Shown here: positions 26,357 through 35,187 of the stretch, piece after piece
How positions within the stretch are numbered: position 1 is the stretch's first letter
How the letters are laid out: each line of letters begins with the position of its first letter
Assembly: GCF_024170285.1 (NCBI RefSeq)
Contig: NZ_JALJXV010000007.1
Location: 1 to 64,000 of the forward strand
Source of the DNA: Natronocella acetinitrilica
Lineage (GTDB): Bacteria > Pseudomonadota > Gammaproteobacteria > Nitrococcales > Aquisalimonadaceae
DNA: 64,000 nucleotides
Reading direction: 5' to 3'
Notes under the pieces: generated by a model
Databases searched by the model: none
What the model saw: the letters and a program-made list of their open reading frames with translations, nothing else
What the model was told of the DNA's origin: nothing
Position numbers and translations under genes: made by a program

Positions 26357-27229
26357 ATGTCTGATAACGACAAGCGCAAAAAGCGCACGATTACCGAAAT
26401 TCTTGCTTCCAAGCAGTCCGGAGAAAAGATGGTTTACACGTCGGTGCCTGACTACACCTCTGCCAAGTGGGCGGAAATGGCGGGTGTGGATGTGTGCGTC
26501 GTGGGCGACAGCCTCGCCATGGTCGCACATGGGCACCCGTCGACAATCCCGGCGACCATGGACATGATGGTCATGCATGCCCTGGCAGTCCGCCGTGGAG
26601 CACCCGATACATTTGTGCTGGGCTGCATGCCCTACCAGTCCTACAACACGGTTGATCGGGCGCTGGTCAATGCGACCCGACTCATGCAGGAAGCCGGTTG
26701 CGACGCCGTGAAGCCGCAGGGCGGAAAGAGTCAGGCGCACATTCTTCGTGCCCTGGTGGATTCCGGGATTCCCACCGCATCACACATCGGACTTACACCA
26801 CATACCATAGCCATGTTCGGGGGGTTCAAGGTTCAGGGCCGGACTGCCGAGACCGCCATGAAAATCCTTGAGGATGCGTTCGCGATACAGGATGCCGGGT
26901 GCTTCATGCTCGAGTTCGAGGCGGTCCCGGCACCGATTGCCCGAGCCATTTCCGAGCAGCTAGAGATCCCGACAATCGGCATAGGCGCGGGTGTCGGCAC
27001 CGATGGCCAGATTCTCCTTTCCTACGATCTGCTTGGTGTCTTCACGGACTTCAAACCGAAGTTTACCAAGCGCTTCGCTAACCTGACCGAGGTGGCAGTC
27101 AAGGGGCTTACGCAATATGTGGACGAGGTGAAAGCCGGTACCTTTCCCGATGACGAGCACAGCTACGGCGTCAACGAGAGCGAATATGAGAAGTTCCTCG
27201 GCCTTCTCGAGAAGCGCCGCCAGCATTAG
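26357..27229 (+). CDS. Ketopantoate hydroxymethyltransferase (PanB)-like protein with altered metal site
   Basis: A 290-residue TIM-barrel protein of the PanB family: VVGDSLAMVAHGHPSTIP, TASHIGLTPHT, MFGGFKVQGRT and IPTIGIGAG are unmistakable. In true PanB the Mg ion is held by Asp45, Asp84 and Glu114 (E. coli numbering). Here Asp51 is kept, but LADLPF has become LGCMPY (Asp to Cys90) and VKIEGG has become VKPQGG (Glu to Gln121). The catalytic Glu is retained (Glu186). No panC or panD is nearby. The protein therefore probably does another aldol-type or retro-aldol reaction in the surrounding catabolic pathway. GAGGAG-like site upstream of ATG 26357. Confidence 0.8.
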   Translation: MSDNDKRKKRTITEILASKQSGEKMVYTSVPDYTSAKWAEMAGVDVCVVGDSLAMVAHGHPSTIPATMDMMVMHALAVRRGAPDTFVLGCMPYQSYNTVDRALVNATRLMQEAGCDAVKPQGGKSQAHILRALVDSGIPTASHIGLTPHTIAMFGGFKVQGRTAETAMKILEDAFAIQDAGCFMLEFEAVPAPIARAISEQLEIPTIGIGAGVGTDGQILLSYDLLGVFTDFKPKFTKRFANLTEVAVKGLTQYVDEVKAGTFPDDEHSYGVNESEYEKFLGLLEKRRQH

Positions 27230-27238
27230 CCCTACTCG

Positions 27239-27565
27239 TCACGCCACCCTAAGCCGATCGAGGAAGTCGGCGTTCGGGCAGTAATCCGGGCAGCGGGCGG
27301 TGCGGTTATCCCGGATCCAGGTGCGACAACCACTGGCGTGGGGACAGGCACGGCAGCGTTCGATCGCTGTTCGTGCCTCGACAAGAATCCCTGGGCGCCC
27401 GAGTACCTGCGGTTGCGGCGACTGACGAGCCACCAATTGCGCCAGTAGCCCAGGGGGCTGGTCGATATCCACCTTCCGAACACGTTGCCACGCGAGGTGC
27501 AACGCTACCGCGACCATGGCCGATAGAAGGACGATTGCGGTCACTGTCATGAGCATGTTCATCAT
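27239..27565 (-). CDS. DUF6455-like small Cys-rich membrane-anchored protein
   Basis: A 108-residue protein. An N-terminal transmembrane helix (MLMTVTAIVLLSAMVAVALHL) is followed by a soluble tail with a CxxC-type cysteine cluster: ERCRACPHASGCRTW and ARCPDYCPNADFLDRL. Five or six cysteines in this spacing match the small DUF6455 family of unknown function; metal or Fe-S binding is possible. It is divergent from the phyH-like gene and convergent with the PanB-like gene. Two consecutive ATG codons can serve as start. Confidence 0.7.
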   Translation of the reverse strand: MMNMLMTVTAIVLLSAMVAVALHLAWQRVRKVDIDQPPGLLAQLVARQSPQPQVLGRPGILVEARTAIERCRACPHASGCRTWIRDNRTARCPDYCPNADFLDRLRVA

Positions 27566-27580
27566 TTCGATTGCCCCTAT

Positions 27581-27610
27581 CTGACAACTAAGCGACAGCT
27601 GATATACTAG
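27581..27610 (+). promoter_or_regulatory. Promoter with overlapping CTGATATACTAG operator (phyH unit)
   Basis: -35 CTGACA (27581-27586), 16-bp spacer, -10 TATACT (27603-27608). The near-palindrome CTGATATACTAG (27599-27610) overlaps the -10. The same motif recurs at 31107, 31228, 36543 and, less exactly, at 35231, 38682 and 39392, so it is a probable shared operator of a GntR regulator. Confidence 0.6.
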
Positions 27611-27716
27611 ATGGGTGTGGCGGGACCGAATTGACCTGTATCAATCTCCCTGTCGGCCCACACAGCGACGCGCGAACAACAACGATACGTTTAACCATCA
27701 ATGCGAGGAGGCAGTC

Positions 27717-28619
27717 ATGACGCCTGAACAGGTACTCAGTCACGCACCCCGAGTGCTCACCCAGCAGCAGCGCGAGTCCTATTTCGAGAAAGGTTATGTT
27801 CTGTTGGAAGGGATCATTTCACCGGACTGGGTCGAGGCGCTACAGAAGGTCACCGAGGAAGTGCTGGAGCACAGCCGGTCGATAACCAAGTCGGACGCGG
27901 TTTGGGACCTGGAGCCGGATCACAGCAAAGACAATCCGCGACTCCGCCGGCTTAGCTCTCCGGTTGATCACTATTCGGTGTACTGGAAGTTCATGTTCGA
28001 GTCCCTGCTGGGGGATATCGCGGCCGACCTGGTCGGGCCGGACGTGAAGTACCATCACTCGAAGCTGAACTTCAAGGCACCCAAGGGCGGCGCTGATATC
28101 AAGTGGCACCAGGATATCCAGTTCTGGCCGCACACTAATTACTCACCATTGACCCTTGGAACCTACCTTTATGACTGCGGTATGGAACAGGGGCCTCTGG
28201 CGGTCATCCCAGGTAGCCATGACCTTCCCTTGTTCGACCTCTACAACGAACAGGGCGAATGGACTGGTCACCTCCGGGATGAGGATGTGGCGACCCTGGC
28301 GCTTGATACGGCGGAGTATCTCTGCGGTCCGGCGGGCTCGGTCACAGTGCACAACTGCCGCACGATCCATGGTTCACCGGTCAATAGCAGTGGGGTTGCG
28401 CGTCCCTTGCTGCTCTCGACGATGACCGCGGCGGACGCATTTCCCTACACCCACAATCCCATCCAGTCGCCCAATGATGGCGCCTTGGTGCGAGGCGAGG
28501 CTGCGCGGTGGTCCCACCACGATCCCCGACCCTGCCAGTTGCCGCCGGACTGGTCGGGTGGTTATACGTCGATCTTCGATTATCAGCAGCGTAGCCAGAA
28601 ACATGGGGCTACCGGTTGA
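27717..28619 (+). CDS. Phytanoyl-CoA dioxygenase (PhyH) family Fe(II)/2-oxoglutarate oxygenase
   Basis: A 300-residue double-stranded beta-helix oxygenase. The facial triad is His131 and Asp133 in KWHQDIQFW and His218 in CRTIHGSP; Arg229 (VARPLLL) should bind 2-oxoglutarate. PhyH enzymes hydroxylate CoA esters or free small molecules (ectoine, phosphonates, mitomycin and others), so the substrate is open. ATG 27717 has GAGGAGG upstream. A cupin gene follows 55 bp later. The unit is under a promoter carrying the island's shared operator, which ties it to the TRAP transporter and dehydrogenases. Confidence 0.85.
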   Translation: MTPEQVLSHAPRVLTQQQRESYFEKGYVLLEGIISPDWVEALQKVTEEVLEHSRSITKSDAVWDLEPDHSKDNPRLRRLSSPVDHYSVYWKFMFESLLGDIAADLVGPDVKYHHSKLNFKAPKGGADIKWHQDIQFWPHTNYSPLTLGTYLYDCGMEQGPLAVIPGSHDLPLFDLYNEQGEWTGHLRDEDVATLALDTAEYLCGPAGSVTVHNCRTIHGSPVNSSGVARPLLLSTMTAADAFPYTHNPIQSPNDGALVRGEAARWSHHDPRPCQLPPDWSGGYTSIFDYQQRSQKHGATG

Positions 28620-28673
28620 GCGACGAATCGGGATAGAGCCGACGATATTCTTGGATCAGTGGGAGGCATGATC

Positions 28674-28991
28674 GTGCTTGTCAAAACCGCGTTGGAACGA
28701 GAGTGGAACGACACCGGGCATCCTGGCGTCGAGCGGAGCCTTTTTCGCAACAACCCCGAAGGTGGTCGATCCTCCGTGGTGCGCCTTGCGGCGAACTCCC
28801 GCGTTCCCCGCCATCGGCATGAGGGCAGCGAAGAAGTGCTCGTGCTTCTCGGTCAGGTGGAAATAGGTGGCGCCCGGCTGAACGAAGGCGATTATCTCTA
28901 CACCGAGGTGGGCGAGGAACACGACGTGGTCGCCGTCACCGACGCGATAATCTTCGTCTCCTCAACGAAGGCGACGCCCATGGTGGAGTAG
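28674..28991 (+). CDS. Small cupin-domain protein
   Basis: A 105-residue single cupin: RHRHEGSEEVLVLLGQVEI (HxH...E) and NEGDYLYTEVGEEHDVVAV. These histidines and the glutamate suggest a bound metal. Small cupins beside PhyH and FAD oxidoreductase genes are often isomerases or auxiliary proteins. GGAGG is seven bases from the GTG at 28674 but only one base from the ATG at 28668, so I prefer the GTG. It ends 12 bp before the convergent GntR gene. Confidence 0.78.
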   Translation: MLVKTALEREWNDTGHPGVERSLFRNNPEGGRSSVVRLAANSRVPRHRHEGSEEVLVLLGQVEIGGARLNEGDYLYTEVGEEHDVVAVTDAIIFVSSTKATPMVE

Positions 28992-29003
28992 TCGTCCCGG
29001 ACC

Positions 29004-29657
29004 CTAAACCGTGTCCAGGGTCGCTCGTGTGAACGTCTCCACGTTCTCTATCAAGCGATCAAGCCATTCCCTGGCTTCGCGCTCCTGTCGCCTGGCTATT
29101 GCTTCCGCTATGCCAGCATGCAGCCGGGCTATCTCCGCCAAGCTGGTGGTGCTTTGATGGTGGGCAAAGAAGAACCGTCGCGAGAGACCCTGCACGAGTC
29201 GCATCATGGCGCTGGCGTATCGGTTTCTGGCTGCTATGAGGATTCGCTCATTGAATTCCTTGTCCAGCTTGAGAAAGCCTTCGCCATCATGCATCGCGGC
29301 AGCTTCAAGCATCAGGTCGGCCAGTTCGAGGAAACGACTGCGTTCCCCTGCCTTGCAGCGGCGCGCAGCCGCCCCGACAACATAGCGCTCGATCTCCCGG
29401 CGTGCTTCCAGTAGCTCCAGTTGCCGCAGGACGTCGATCTCGGAAATCATGATCCCGCGCTTGGGCAGAATGACCATCAGGCCCTCGCGCGATAGTTGCT
29501 TGATGGCGTCTCGAACTGGTGTGCGGCCGAGCCCGAGATGGTCCGACAGCATTTTTTCCGAGACCAGCTGTCCTGGGGGCAGTTGCAGCGTAACGATCTG
29601 CTCCTCCAGCATTGCGTAGGCGCGCTCGCCTTTGGTTTGCTTGGTGAGTTCTGTCAT
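29004..29657 (-). CDS. GntR-family regulator (FCD subfamily)
   Basis: A 217-residue regulator. The winged helix contains SEKMLSDHLGLGRTPVRDAIK, then QLSREGLMVILPKRGIMIS; the C-terminal FCD helical domain carries metal/ligand residues (LDKEFNERIL, RLHAGIAEAI). It is a clear paralogue of the GntR protein at 39430: both share RAYA-LEE-IVTLQL and GLVVILPRRG-type segments. It follows the FAD oxidoreductase gene on the minus strand with a 38-bp gap and is probably co-transcribed with it. It likely senses the island's carboxylate substrate. No strong ribosome site before ATG 29657. Confidence 0.88.
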   Translation of the reverse strand: MTELTKQTKGERAYAMLEEQIVTLQLPPGQLVSEKMLSDHLGLGRTPVRDAIKQLSREGLMVILPKRGIMISEIDVLRQLELLEARREIERYVVGAAARRCKAGERSRFLELADLMLEAAAMHDGEGFLKLDKEFNERILIAARNRYASAMMRLVQGLSRRFFFAHHQSTTSLAEIARLHAGIAEAIARRQEREAREWLDRLIENVETFTRATLDTV

Positions 29658-29695
29658 GGCGACACGATTCTTCTTATGTTCACGATCACCCGTTG

Positions 29696-31039
29696 CTAGT
29701 CCAACGCTGCTCCATCGCGATTGAGCAATCCGCGGATATCCTCGCCCGAAAGCGCATGTGTGGGTATGCCCTCCCTGGAGGCCAGTGCGCCGGCATGTCC
29801 CACCGCGTGGCCATAGGAAAAACACTGAGCCGTGACGCGGGCGGACGCTACCGCCTCGTGCTCTGCCGAAAGGCAACGTCCGGCGACCAGCAAGCCGGAT
29901 CCCCGAACAGGTACAAAGCAACCCAGAGGCACCTCGTAATAGTCGTTCAACAGCCACTCCACACGGGGCTGTTCACCCGCATGCAGCTCGATTGGCCAGG
30001 GTGACCGCGCAATGCCATCCGGGCGTTTGCGACCCTCAACCACGTCCGCATTGAAAAGCTTGTCACGGCCCTCCACCTGACGGGTCTGGCGAACGCAGAC
30101 TTGTACCCCCGTATCGTTTATCCAACTGTTTTCGCAGCCCGGAAGGTTTTTTCTGAAGAAGCGGGCATACTCTCGCGCCTGTTTTCGGCCTTCGACCTCT
30201 GCCTCGGTGAAGTCACGATAGAAAACAGCATTCAGCTCACGGCCATCGAGACCGGTGATCCGGGTGCAGTTGCACAGCAACTCACCGGGTCGGGTGGTGG
30301 GGAACAACCAGATTTTCTTGCGGGGCAGGTTATAGCCGTTGCCGTCGGCAGCCGCGATCTGTTCGGAGACCGCCTTCGACAGAATCGTGTTCTCTCCGTG
30401 ATGCGCGCGAAAGCGCTCGACGTCCACGCCCTGCAGACGAAACATCATGGTCGGGTTCTGGACCTGGCCGTCATCCCCCATGAAGGTTGGCAGCCCCGCC
30501 ATGGAGGCAACGTCTGCATCACCGGTGCAGTCGACGGTGACAGAAGCATGAATACGTAGCTTGCCTTCCTTGGTGTACACCTGCACACCCTCGACGTGGT
30601 CTCCATTCATGAGCACATCGGTGACTACAGCGTGGTAGATCACCTGCACGCCGGCAATCTGCAGCAAATGGTCAGCGACTTCGCGCCAGACCAGTGGATC
30701 GTGAACATGGGTGTATGTCTTGCCGTAAAGAATCGCATCGCCGAGGCCGCCGCGGTCCTTCATGGCCTTAAGAAAGTCATCCACAAAGCCGTGAACCACC
30801 TGCGTCGGGCGGACAAGGTTATCGCTCGCCTCATACAGCCCACATATCGTCCCTGACATTCCGGCCACGGCCCCACCACCGCAAAAGCCGTACCGCTCGA
30901 CCACGATAACCTTGCTCCCCTGGCGGGCTGCAGTGACGGCGGTGGCGAGGCCAGAGGCGCCAGCGCCGGCTACCAGCACATCTGCGTGGAGTGTCGCAGA
31001 CGGACGTCGATCGGTGATTTCCTCTACATGACTAACCAT
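29696..31039 (-). CDS. FAD-dependent oxidoreductase (FAD_oxidored / fumarate reductase-like)
   Basis: A 447-residue flavoprotein. The dinucleotide motif is VLVAGAGASGLATAVTAARQG near the N-terminus, followed by VIVVERYGFCGGGAVAGMSG. Later family marks are DCTGDADVASMAGLP and, near the end, GLLVAGRCLSAEHEAVASAR. There is no signal peptide or haem site. Such proteins oxidise small hydroxy acids or related substrates, transferring electrons to an unknown acceptor. It is divergent from the TRAP operon, and both promoters carry the island's operator. ATG 31039 has a GGGGG-containing site; an upstream TTG is less likely. Confidence 0.83.
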   Translation of the reverse strand: MVSHVEEITDRRPSATLHADVLVAGAGASGLATAVTAARQGSKVIVVERYGFCGGGAVAGMSGTICGLYEASDNLVRPTQVVHGFVDDFLKAMKDRGGLGDAILYGKTYTHVHDPLVWREVADHLLQIAGVQVIYHAVVTDVLMNGDHVEGVQVYTKEGKLRIHASVTVDCTGDADVASMAGLPTFMGDDGQVQNPTMMFRLQGVDVERFRAHHGENTILSKAVSEQIAAADGNGYNLPRKKIWLFPTTRPGELLCNCTRITGLDGRELNAVFYRDFTEAEVEGRKQAREYARFFRKNLPGCENSWINDTGVQVCVRQTRQVEGRDKLFNADVVEGRKRPDGIARSPWPIELHAGEQPRVEWLLNDYYEVPLGCFVPVRGSGLLVAGRCLSAEHEAVASARVTAQCFSYGHAVGHAGALASREGIPTHALSGEDIRGLLNRDGAALD

Positions 31040-31100
31040 GCGTGCTACCCCCTGAAGCGAAACCTTGACAGTTCGCAAAGACCCTTTATATGTTTTTAGA

Positions 31101-31128
31101 ATAATACTGACATGTTAGTGGAATCTAA
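31101..31128 (-). promoter_or_regulatory. Minus-strand promoter with CTAACATGTCAG operator
   Basis: Read on the minus strand: -35 TTAGAT (31128-31123), a 16-bp spacer and -10 TATTAT (31106-31101). The spacer contains the operator near-palindrome (31107-31118; plus strand CTGACATGTTAG). It should drive the FAD oxidoreductase-GntR unit. Confidence 0.5.
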
Positions 31129-31222
31129 CTTATTGTGAAGCGAAGCCCGTCAATTCTCTCGCCGCCTCGGGCTTTGGTCAGATGATGAAAAAGATGCCTA
31201 AGAGGCAGGCAGTCTGTTACGC

Positions 31223-31250
31223 TTAAACTGATATGTCACACAAATATAAC
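31223..31250 (+). promoter_or_regulatory. Promoter with CTGATATGTCAC operator (TRAP unit 1)
   Basis: -35 TTAAAC (31223-31228), 16-bp spacer, -10 TATAAC (31245-31250). CTGATATGTCAC (31228-31239) fills the spacer and matches the island's operator at 11 of 12 positions. It is directed to the dctP gene at 31341. The divergent region 31040-31340 holds no gene. Confidence 0.5.
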
Positions 31251-31340
31251 TAATAAAAGAGGTAGTGCGCCCCATTCCCGGGGCAAAACCCCAGAAGAAA
31301 TAGGCAACATCAGCCTACATACCGTCGAGGAGAAGACAAC

Positions 31341-32432
31341 ATGAAAACGCTTGCCCGTTCATGTACCGCCGTTGCCGTTGGTGGTGCCTTGATGCTGTCC
31401 GTTGTCGCAACGGATACGGTCCGTGCCGAACAGCAAACCTATCAACTCGACATGGCGACAGCCTGGTCGTCAGGGCCTCTGTGGGACATCGGGGCCAATG
31501 CCTTCGCGCAGAGACTGGCTCAGCTATCGAATGGACGTATACAGGTGGAAGTGCACCCGGCCGGTGCGATCGGTGAACCGCTGCGCGTGACGGACAGCGT
31601 GCGCCGGGGCATTGCCGACATGGGGCACACCTGGTCGGGCTACGATTGGGGGCGTGACACCACCACGGTGGCGCTCGGCGGCTTCGCCGGCACCATGGAC
31701 GACGAGCGCATGCTCCACTGGCTGTATGAGGGTGGCGGTGTCGAGTTGTGGCGGGAGTTCCGGGAGGACCGGTTCAACGTCATCGCAATGCCATTGTACT
31801 TCCGCACCATGGAGACCTTCCTGCACTCGCGAGTTCCGGTTCGAACACTGGAAGATCTGAAAGGTGTGCAGGTCCGCACTGCGGGCGCTTGGGTGGCCAT
31901 GCTTGAAGCACTCGGTGGTGCGCCGGTGGCCACTGCCGGCCATGAAATCTACCCGATGCTCGAGCGTGGCGTGATCGATGCCACCGAGTGGGGATCTCCT
32001 TGGGAGGATACGTTCCCCCGCTTCTACGAAGTGACCAACTACGTGATCATCCCCGGCGTGCACCAGCCGACGGCGCCCTTCGAGCTGCAGGTCAACCCAC
32101 GGGTCTGGGAGCAATTCTCCGACGAGGACAAGGCACTCGTCGAATTGGCGGCGAAACTGGTCACCCTGGAGAGCTGGCTCAAGATCGGGCACAACGATGC
32201 CGATGCGATGCGGTTCTATGCCGAGGAAGCCGGCCAGGAGATCATCGAGCTGGACGTGGAAGTTCAGGTGGCCGCTCGCCAGCTGGGACTTGATTGGGCG
32301 GAGGAACAGTCAGCCGAGAACGAGTGGTTCGGACGCGTCTGGGAGTCGCAGCGCGAGTTCGAACAGCTCTGGAATAACGCCGAACGTTATCGTCGGGCCG
32401 CTCCCGAAGTCCGCAGCCTGGGGATGGAGTGA
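31341..32432 (+). CDS. TRAP transporter substrate-binding protein (DctP family, system 1)
   Basis: A 363-residue periplasmic binding protein with a signal peptide (VAVGGALMLSVVATDTVRAEQ). Family marks are PAGAIGEPLRVTDSVRRGIAD, the ligand-arginine region LEDLKGVQVRTAGAW, and DATEWGSPWEDTFPRFYE. The last resembles the TakP-type 2-oxoacid binders, which favours a keto- or hydroxy-carboxylate ligand, though sequence alone cannot fix it. It is followed by a perfect GC hairpin and then dctQ and dctM. The promoter carries the shared GntR operator. Confidence 0.92.
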   Translation: MKTLARSCTAVAVGGALMLSVVATDTVRAEQQTYQLDMATAWSSGPLWDIGANAFAQRLAQLSNGRIQVEVHPAGAIGEPLRVTDSVRRGIADMGHTWSGYDWGRDTTTVALGGFAGTMDDERMLHWLYEGGGVELWREFREDRFNVIAMPLYFRTMETFLHSRVPVRTLEDLKGVQVRTAGAWVAMLEALGGAPVATAGHEIYPMLERGVIDATEWGSPWEDTFPRFYEVTNYVIIPGVHQPTAPFELQVNPRVWEQFSDEDKALVELAAKLVTLESWLKIGHNDADAMRFYAEEAGQEIIELDVEVQVAARQLGLDWAEEQSAENEWFGRVWESQREFEQLWNNAERYRRAAPEVRSLGME

Positions 32433-32455
32433 TCTGCATTCGACCCTGAGAGTCT

Positions 32456-32481
32456 GCGGGGGAGGGTCCGCCCTCCCCCGC
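32456..32481 (+). terminator. GC hairpin between dctP and dctQ (attenuator/stabiliser, system 1)
   Basis: GCGGGGGAGGG (32456-32466) and CCCTCCCCCGC (32471-32481) form a perfect 11-bp stem with loop TCCG. Only GTTT follows, so it is more likely a partial terminator or a 3'-end stabiliser of the dctP message than a full stop, because dctQ begins 38 bp later and has no other promoter that I can see. Confidence 0.75.
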
Positions 32482-32518
32482 GTTTATGTGTCGGTGCAGG
32501 CCATTCGGAGAGGTTCAG

Positions 32519-33073
32519 ATGCTGTTGCGTTTAGCGTGGACGCTCGAGCGAGTGTCTCTGGGGAGCGGGGTCATAGCGGCCCTGCTAATACTTCCCCTGG
32601 TTACGGCTATTTGCGTGGAAGTGGTCTCTCGTTACGTTTTCGGCGCTCCAACGACCTGGGCATATGAACTCGGCTACATGGGCATGGGCGCCCACTTCCT
32701 GCTGGGTGCTGCCTACACACTTAAGGTCCGGGGCCACATTCGTATCGACCTGCTCTACGCCCTCTACCCGGAAAAGGTAAAGGCCGCGTTTGATCTCGCC
32801 GGATACTCCCTGCTCATCCTGCCATTCTGTGTCTGGATGACCCTGGGTTTTTGGGAGTACACCGTTGAGGCCTACGAATGGGGTGAGACTTCCGGCGCAT
32901 CAGCCTGGAACCCGAAAATCTGGCCATATCGGCTAACCATGATGATGGGATTCACGTTGCTGGCAATTCAGCTGATTGCTGAAATCCTGCGCTGCCTGGC
33001 GGTGCTCGTTGGCGCGGCAGAGACGCTGGACGACGCGCGCGGCATCAAGGTCGATCGGAACAAAGGGGTGTAA
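32519..33073 (+). CDS. TRAP transporter small permease (DctQ, system 1)
   Basis: A 184-residue membrane protein with four predicted helices. The N-terminal SRYVFGAPTTWAYELGYMGMG segment is the DctQ hallmark. It partners DctM in the inner membrane and contacts the loaded binding protein. GGAGAGG precedes ATG 32519. The dctM GTG follows two bases after its stop. Confidence 0.9.
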   Translation: MLLRLAWTLERVSLGSGVIAALLILPLVTAICVEVVSRYVFGAPTTWAYELGYMGMGAHFLLGAAYTLKVRGHIRIDLLYALYPEKVKAAFDLAGYSLLILPFCVWMTLGFWEYTVEAYEWGETSGASAWNPKIWPYRLTMMMGFTLLAIQLIAEILRCLAVLVGAAETLDDARGIKVDRNKGV

Positions 33074-33075
33074 CG

Positions 33076-34389
33076 GTGGAATACCTCGCATTATGGATGT
33101 TCGTTGCCCTCTTCGCCCTGATCATCCTCGGATTCCCGATTGCTTTCTGTCTTATCGGCGTGGCTTTGGTTTTCGGGATCATCCGCTACGAAGACATCTA
33201 CATCTACCAACTCCTGGGAAGGGTCGAAAGCATTGCCAGCAACTGGGTGCTGGCCGCCGTGCCATTGTTCGTTTTCATGGGTTCGGTGCTGGAGCGATCC
33301 GGGATTGCCGAGAGACTTTTCGACGCCTTCCGCCTGTGGACGCGCAACCTGCCTGGTGGCATCGCCATTGCCGCCATTCTCATGTGTGTCATGTTCGCCG
33401 CCTCTTCCGGCGTGGTTGGCGCGACAGAGGCCGTGGTTGGCCTGCTGGCCATCCCGGCGATGCTCAAATACGGCTATGACAAGAAGTTGATTAGCGGGGT
33501 CATCTGCTCCGGCGGCTCGCTCGGTACGATCATCCCGCCTTCTGTCGTATTGATCATTCTCGGACCGATGGCCAATGTCTCGATCGGCCGGCTGTTTGCC
33601 GCAGCGATGATTCCGGGCCTTGTCCTCGCCTTTCTGTATCTGGTTTACGTGGTGCTTCTGGCGCTGCTTGTGCCCAGCGCCGCCCCCCGAAGCCACCCGG
33701 ATGAGCCGGTTGTTCCACTGAAGGAGAAACTCGTCATCACGGCAAAGGCGCTGGTCCCGCCCCTGCTGCTGGTCGTCTGTGTGCTCGGCTCGATCCTTGC
33801 CGGTATCGCATCGCCGACCGAGGCAGCGGCCGTGGGGGGCGCAGGAGGGCTCATCCTCTCTGTCATGTATGGCTCTCTCACCTGGAAGGCGCTGGGCCAG
33901 GCGATCATGCAGACCCTTCGGGTCACGACGATGATCATGTTCATCCTCATGGGCGGCATGATGTTCACAAGCGTGTTCTTTTCGCTGCAGGGGATGTCCC
34001 TCATCACCGGCTTCGTGTCCGCACTCGACCTGAGCCCATGGATGTTCCTGTTCATCGTGCTGTTGCTGGCATTTCTCCTGGGCTTCTTCCTGGAGTGGAT
34101 TTCCATACTGCTCATATTCATCCCGATCTTTACGCCGTTATTGACCCATCTGGGCTTTGATCCGATCTGGTTCTGCATCCTGTTCCTGCTCATCATTCAG
34201 ACCAGTTATCTGACGCCACCGATGGCGCCGGCGATTTTCTATCTGCGTGGCATCTCGCCACCAGAGATAACGCTTTCGCATATGTACTGGGGCATGGTGC
34301 CGTTCCTGCTGATCCAGGGCCTCATGATTCTGCTCGTTATCCTGTTCCCGCAGCTCGCGCTCTGGCTTCCAAACGTTTTCTTCGGTTAA
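33076..34389 (+). CDS. TRAP transporter large permease (DctM, system 1)
   Basis: A 437-residue, about 12-helix permease and ion-coupled translocator. Typical segments: PLFVFMGSVLERSGIAERLFDAFRLW (split over two helices), MFAASSGVVGATEAVVGLLAIPAML, CSGGSLGTIIPPSVVLIILG and FFLEWISILLIFIPIFTPLL. It starts with GTG directly after dctQ. TRAP systems use sodium or proton gradients, not ATP. The following hydrolase gene begins 3 bp after its stop, so substrate uptake and first metabolism seem linked. Confidence 0.93.
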   Translation: MEYLALWMFVALFALIILGFPIAFCLIGVALVFGIIRYEDIYIYQLLGRVESIASNWVLAAVPLFVFMGSVLERSGIAERLFDAFRLWTRNLPGGIAIAAILMCVMFAASSGVVGATEAVVGLLAIPAMLKYGYDKKLISGVICSGGSLGTIIPPSVVLIILGPMANVSIGRLFAAAMIPGLVLAFLYLVYVVLLALLVPSAAPRSHPDEPVVPLKEKLVITAKALVPPLLLVVCVLGSILAGIASPTEAAAVGGAGGLILSVMYGSLTWKALGQAIMQTLRVTTMIMFILMGGMMFTSVFFSLQGMSLITGFVSALDLSPWMFLFIVLLLAFLLGFFLEWISILLIFIPIFTPLLTHLGFDPIWFCILFLLIIQTSYLTPPMAPAIFYLRGISPPEITLSHMYWGMVPFLLIQGLMILLVILFPQLALWLPNVFFG

Positions 34390-34392
34390 CCG

Positions 34393-35163
34393 GTGATTAT
34401 TATGTTTCCTGTGCAAGGACCAGCGGGGCCGCTAGGCGGGATTATCAAGGGGGTTTCGCGAGTCGGAGACACCGATCCGCCATTGGTCCTGCTTCACGGA
34501 ATACAGGGCACGGCCCGTTCATGGAAAGGTGTCATGGAGTTGTTGCCAGCGGGAGTAAGCGCGGTGGCACCCAACCTGCGTGGGCGCGCAGACTCCGTCA
34601 CCCCCGAGCAGCCAGCCGACTACGAGATCGCCCATTTTGCCGATGATGTTGCGGCTGTCATCGAAGCGCTGGGCCGGCCCGTGATCCTGGCCGGCTGGAG
34701 CATGGGCGTTCTGGTGGCACTCGGCTACATCAAGGCGCACGGTCTGGCCAACGTTTGCGGGCTCGCCCTGATTAGCGGCAGCCCCTATCCGGGTCGACAT
34801 GGCGCCAACTGGTTTCTCGGCGACACCGTGGACGCCATTGCCGACGAAGCCGAGGGCCGTGCACGACGCATGGGCCTATCGGAAACCGCGCACTCCATCG
34901 CGGTAGCGGGCAGCTGGCTGGCCTGCAAGGCAACCAACCATGCTGATGTGCTGCGGGAAATTCACTGCCCGGTGGCGGTCATTCACGGCACCGAGGATGA
35001 TCAATGCCCTCTCTCTCATGCGCGCTTCATGGCACAGAGCGTGCCGGATGGTCGCCTTCATGAATTCCATGGACGCAGCCACAGCATCCTCGCGGAAGCC
35101 CCGGAAGACGTCGCGGACGCGCTACTCGCTCTCCGGCAGCGGTGCCTGGATACCTCGACCTGA
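34393..35163 (+). CDS. Alpha/beta hydrolase (serine type)
   Basis: A 256-residue hydrolase. Oxyanion motif LLHGIQGT, nucleophile Ser103 in AGWSMG, acid in HGTEDDQCP and catalytic His in FHGRSHSILAE. Unlike the hydrolase at 25360 it uses Ser, so esterase, lactonase or C-C hydrolase activities are possible. It is the last gene of the TRAP operon (3-bp gap). GTG 34393 or ATG 34402 could be the start; neither has a strong ribosome site. Confidence 0.85.
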   Translation: MIIMFPVQGPAGPLGGIIKGVSRVGDTDPPLVLLHGIQGTARSWKGVMELLPAGVSAVAPNLRGRADSVTPEQPADYEIAHFADDVAAVIEALGRPVILAGWSMGVLVALGYIKAHGLANVCGLALISGSPYPGRHGANWFLGDTVDAIADEAEGRARRMGLSETAHSIAVAGSWLACKATNHADVLREIHCPVAVIHGTEDDQCPLSHARFMAQSVPDGRLHEFHGRSHSILAEAPEDVADALLALRQRCLDTST

Positions 35164-35187
35164 GCCCCGCTGACCGCCTTGATTCGC

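Noticed and set aside
26357-27229. Assignment as pantothenate-biosynthesis panB
   Set aside because: Two metal ligands are missing and no panC or panD neighbour exists, so only family membership is claimed.
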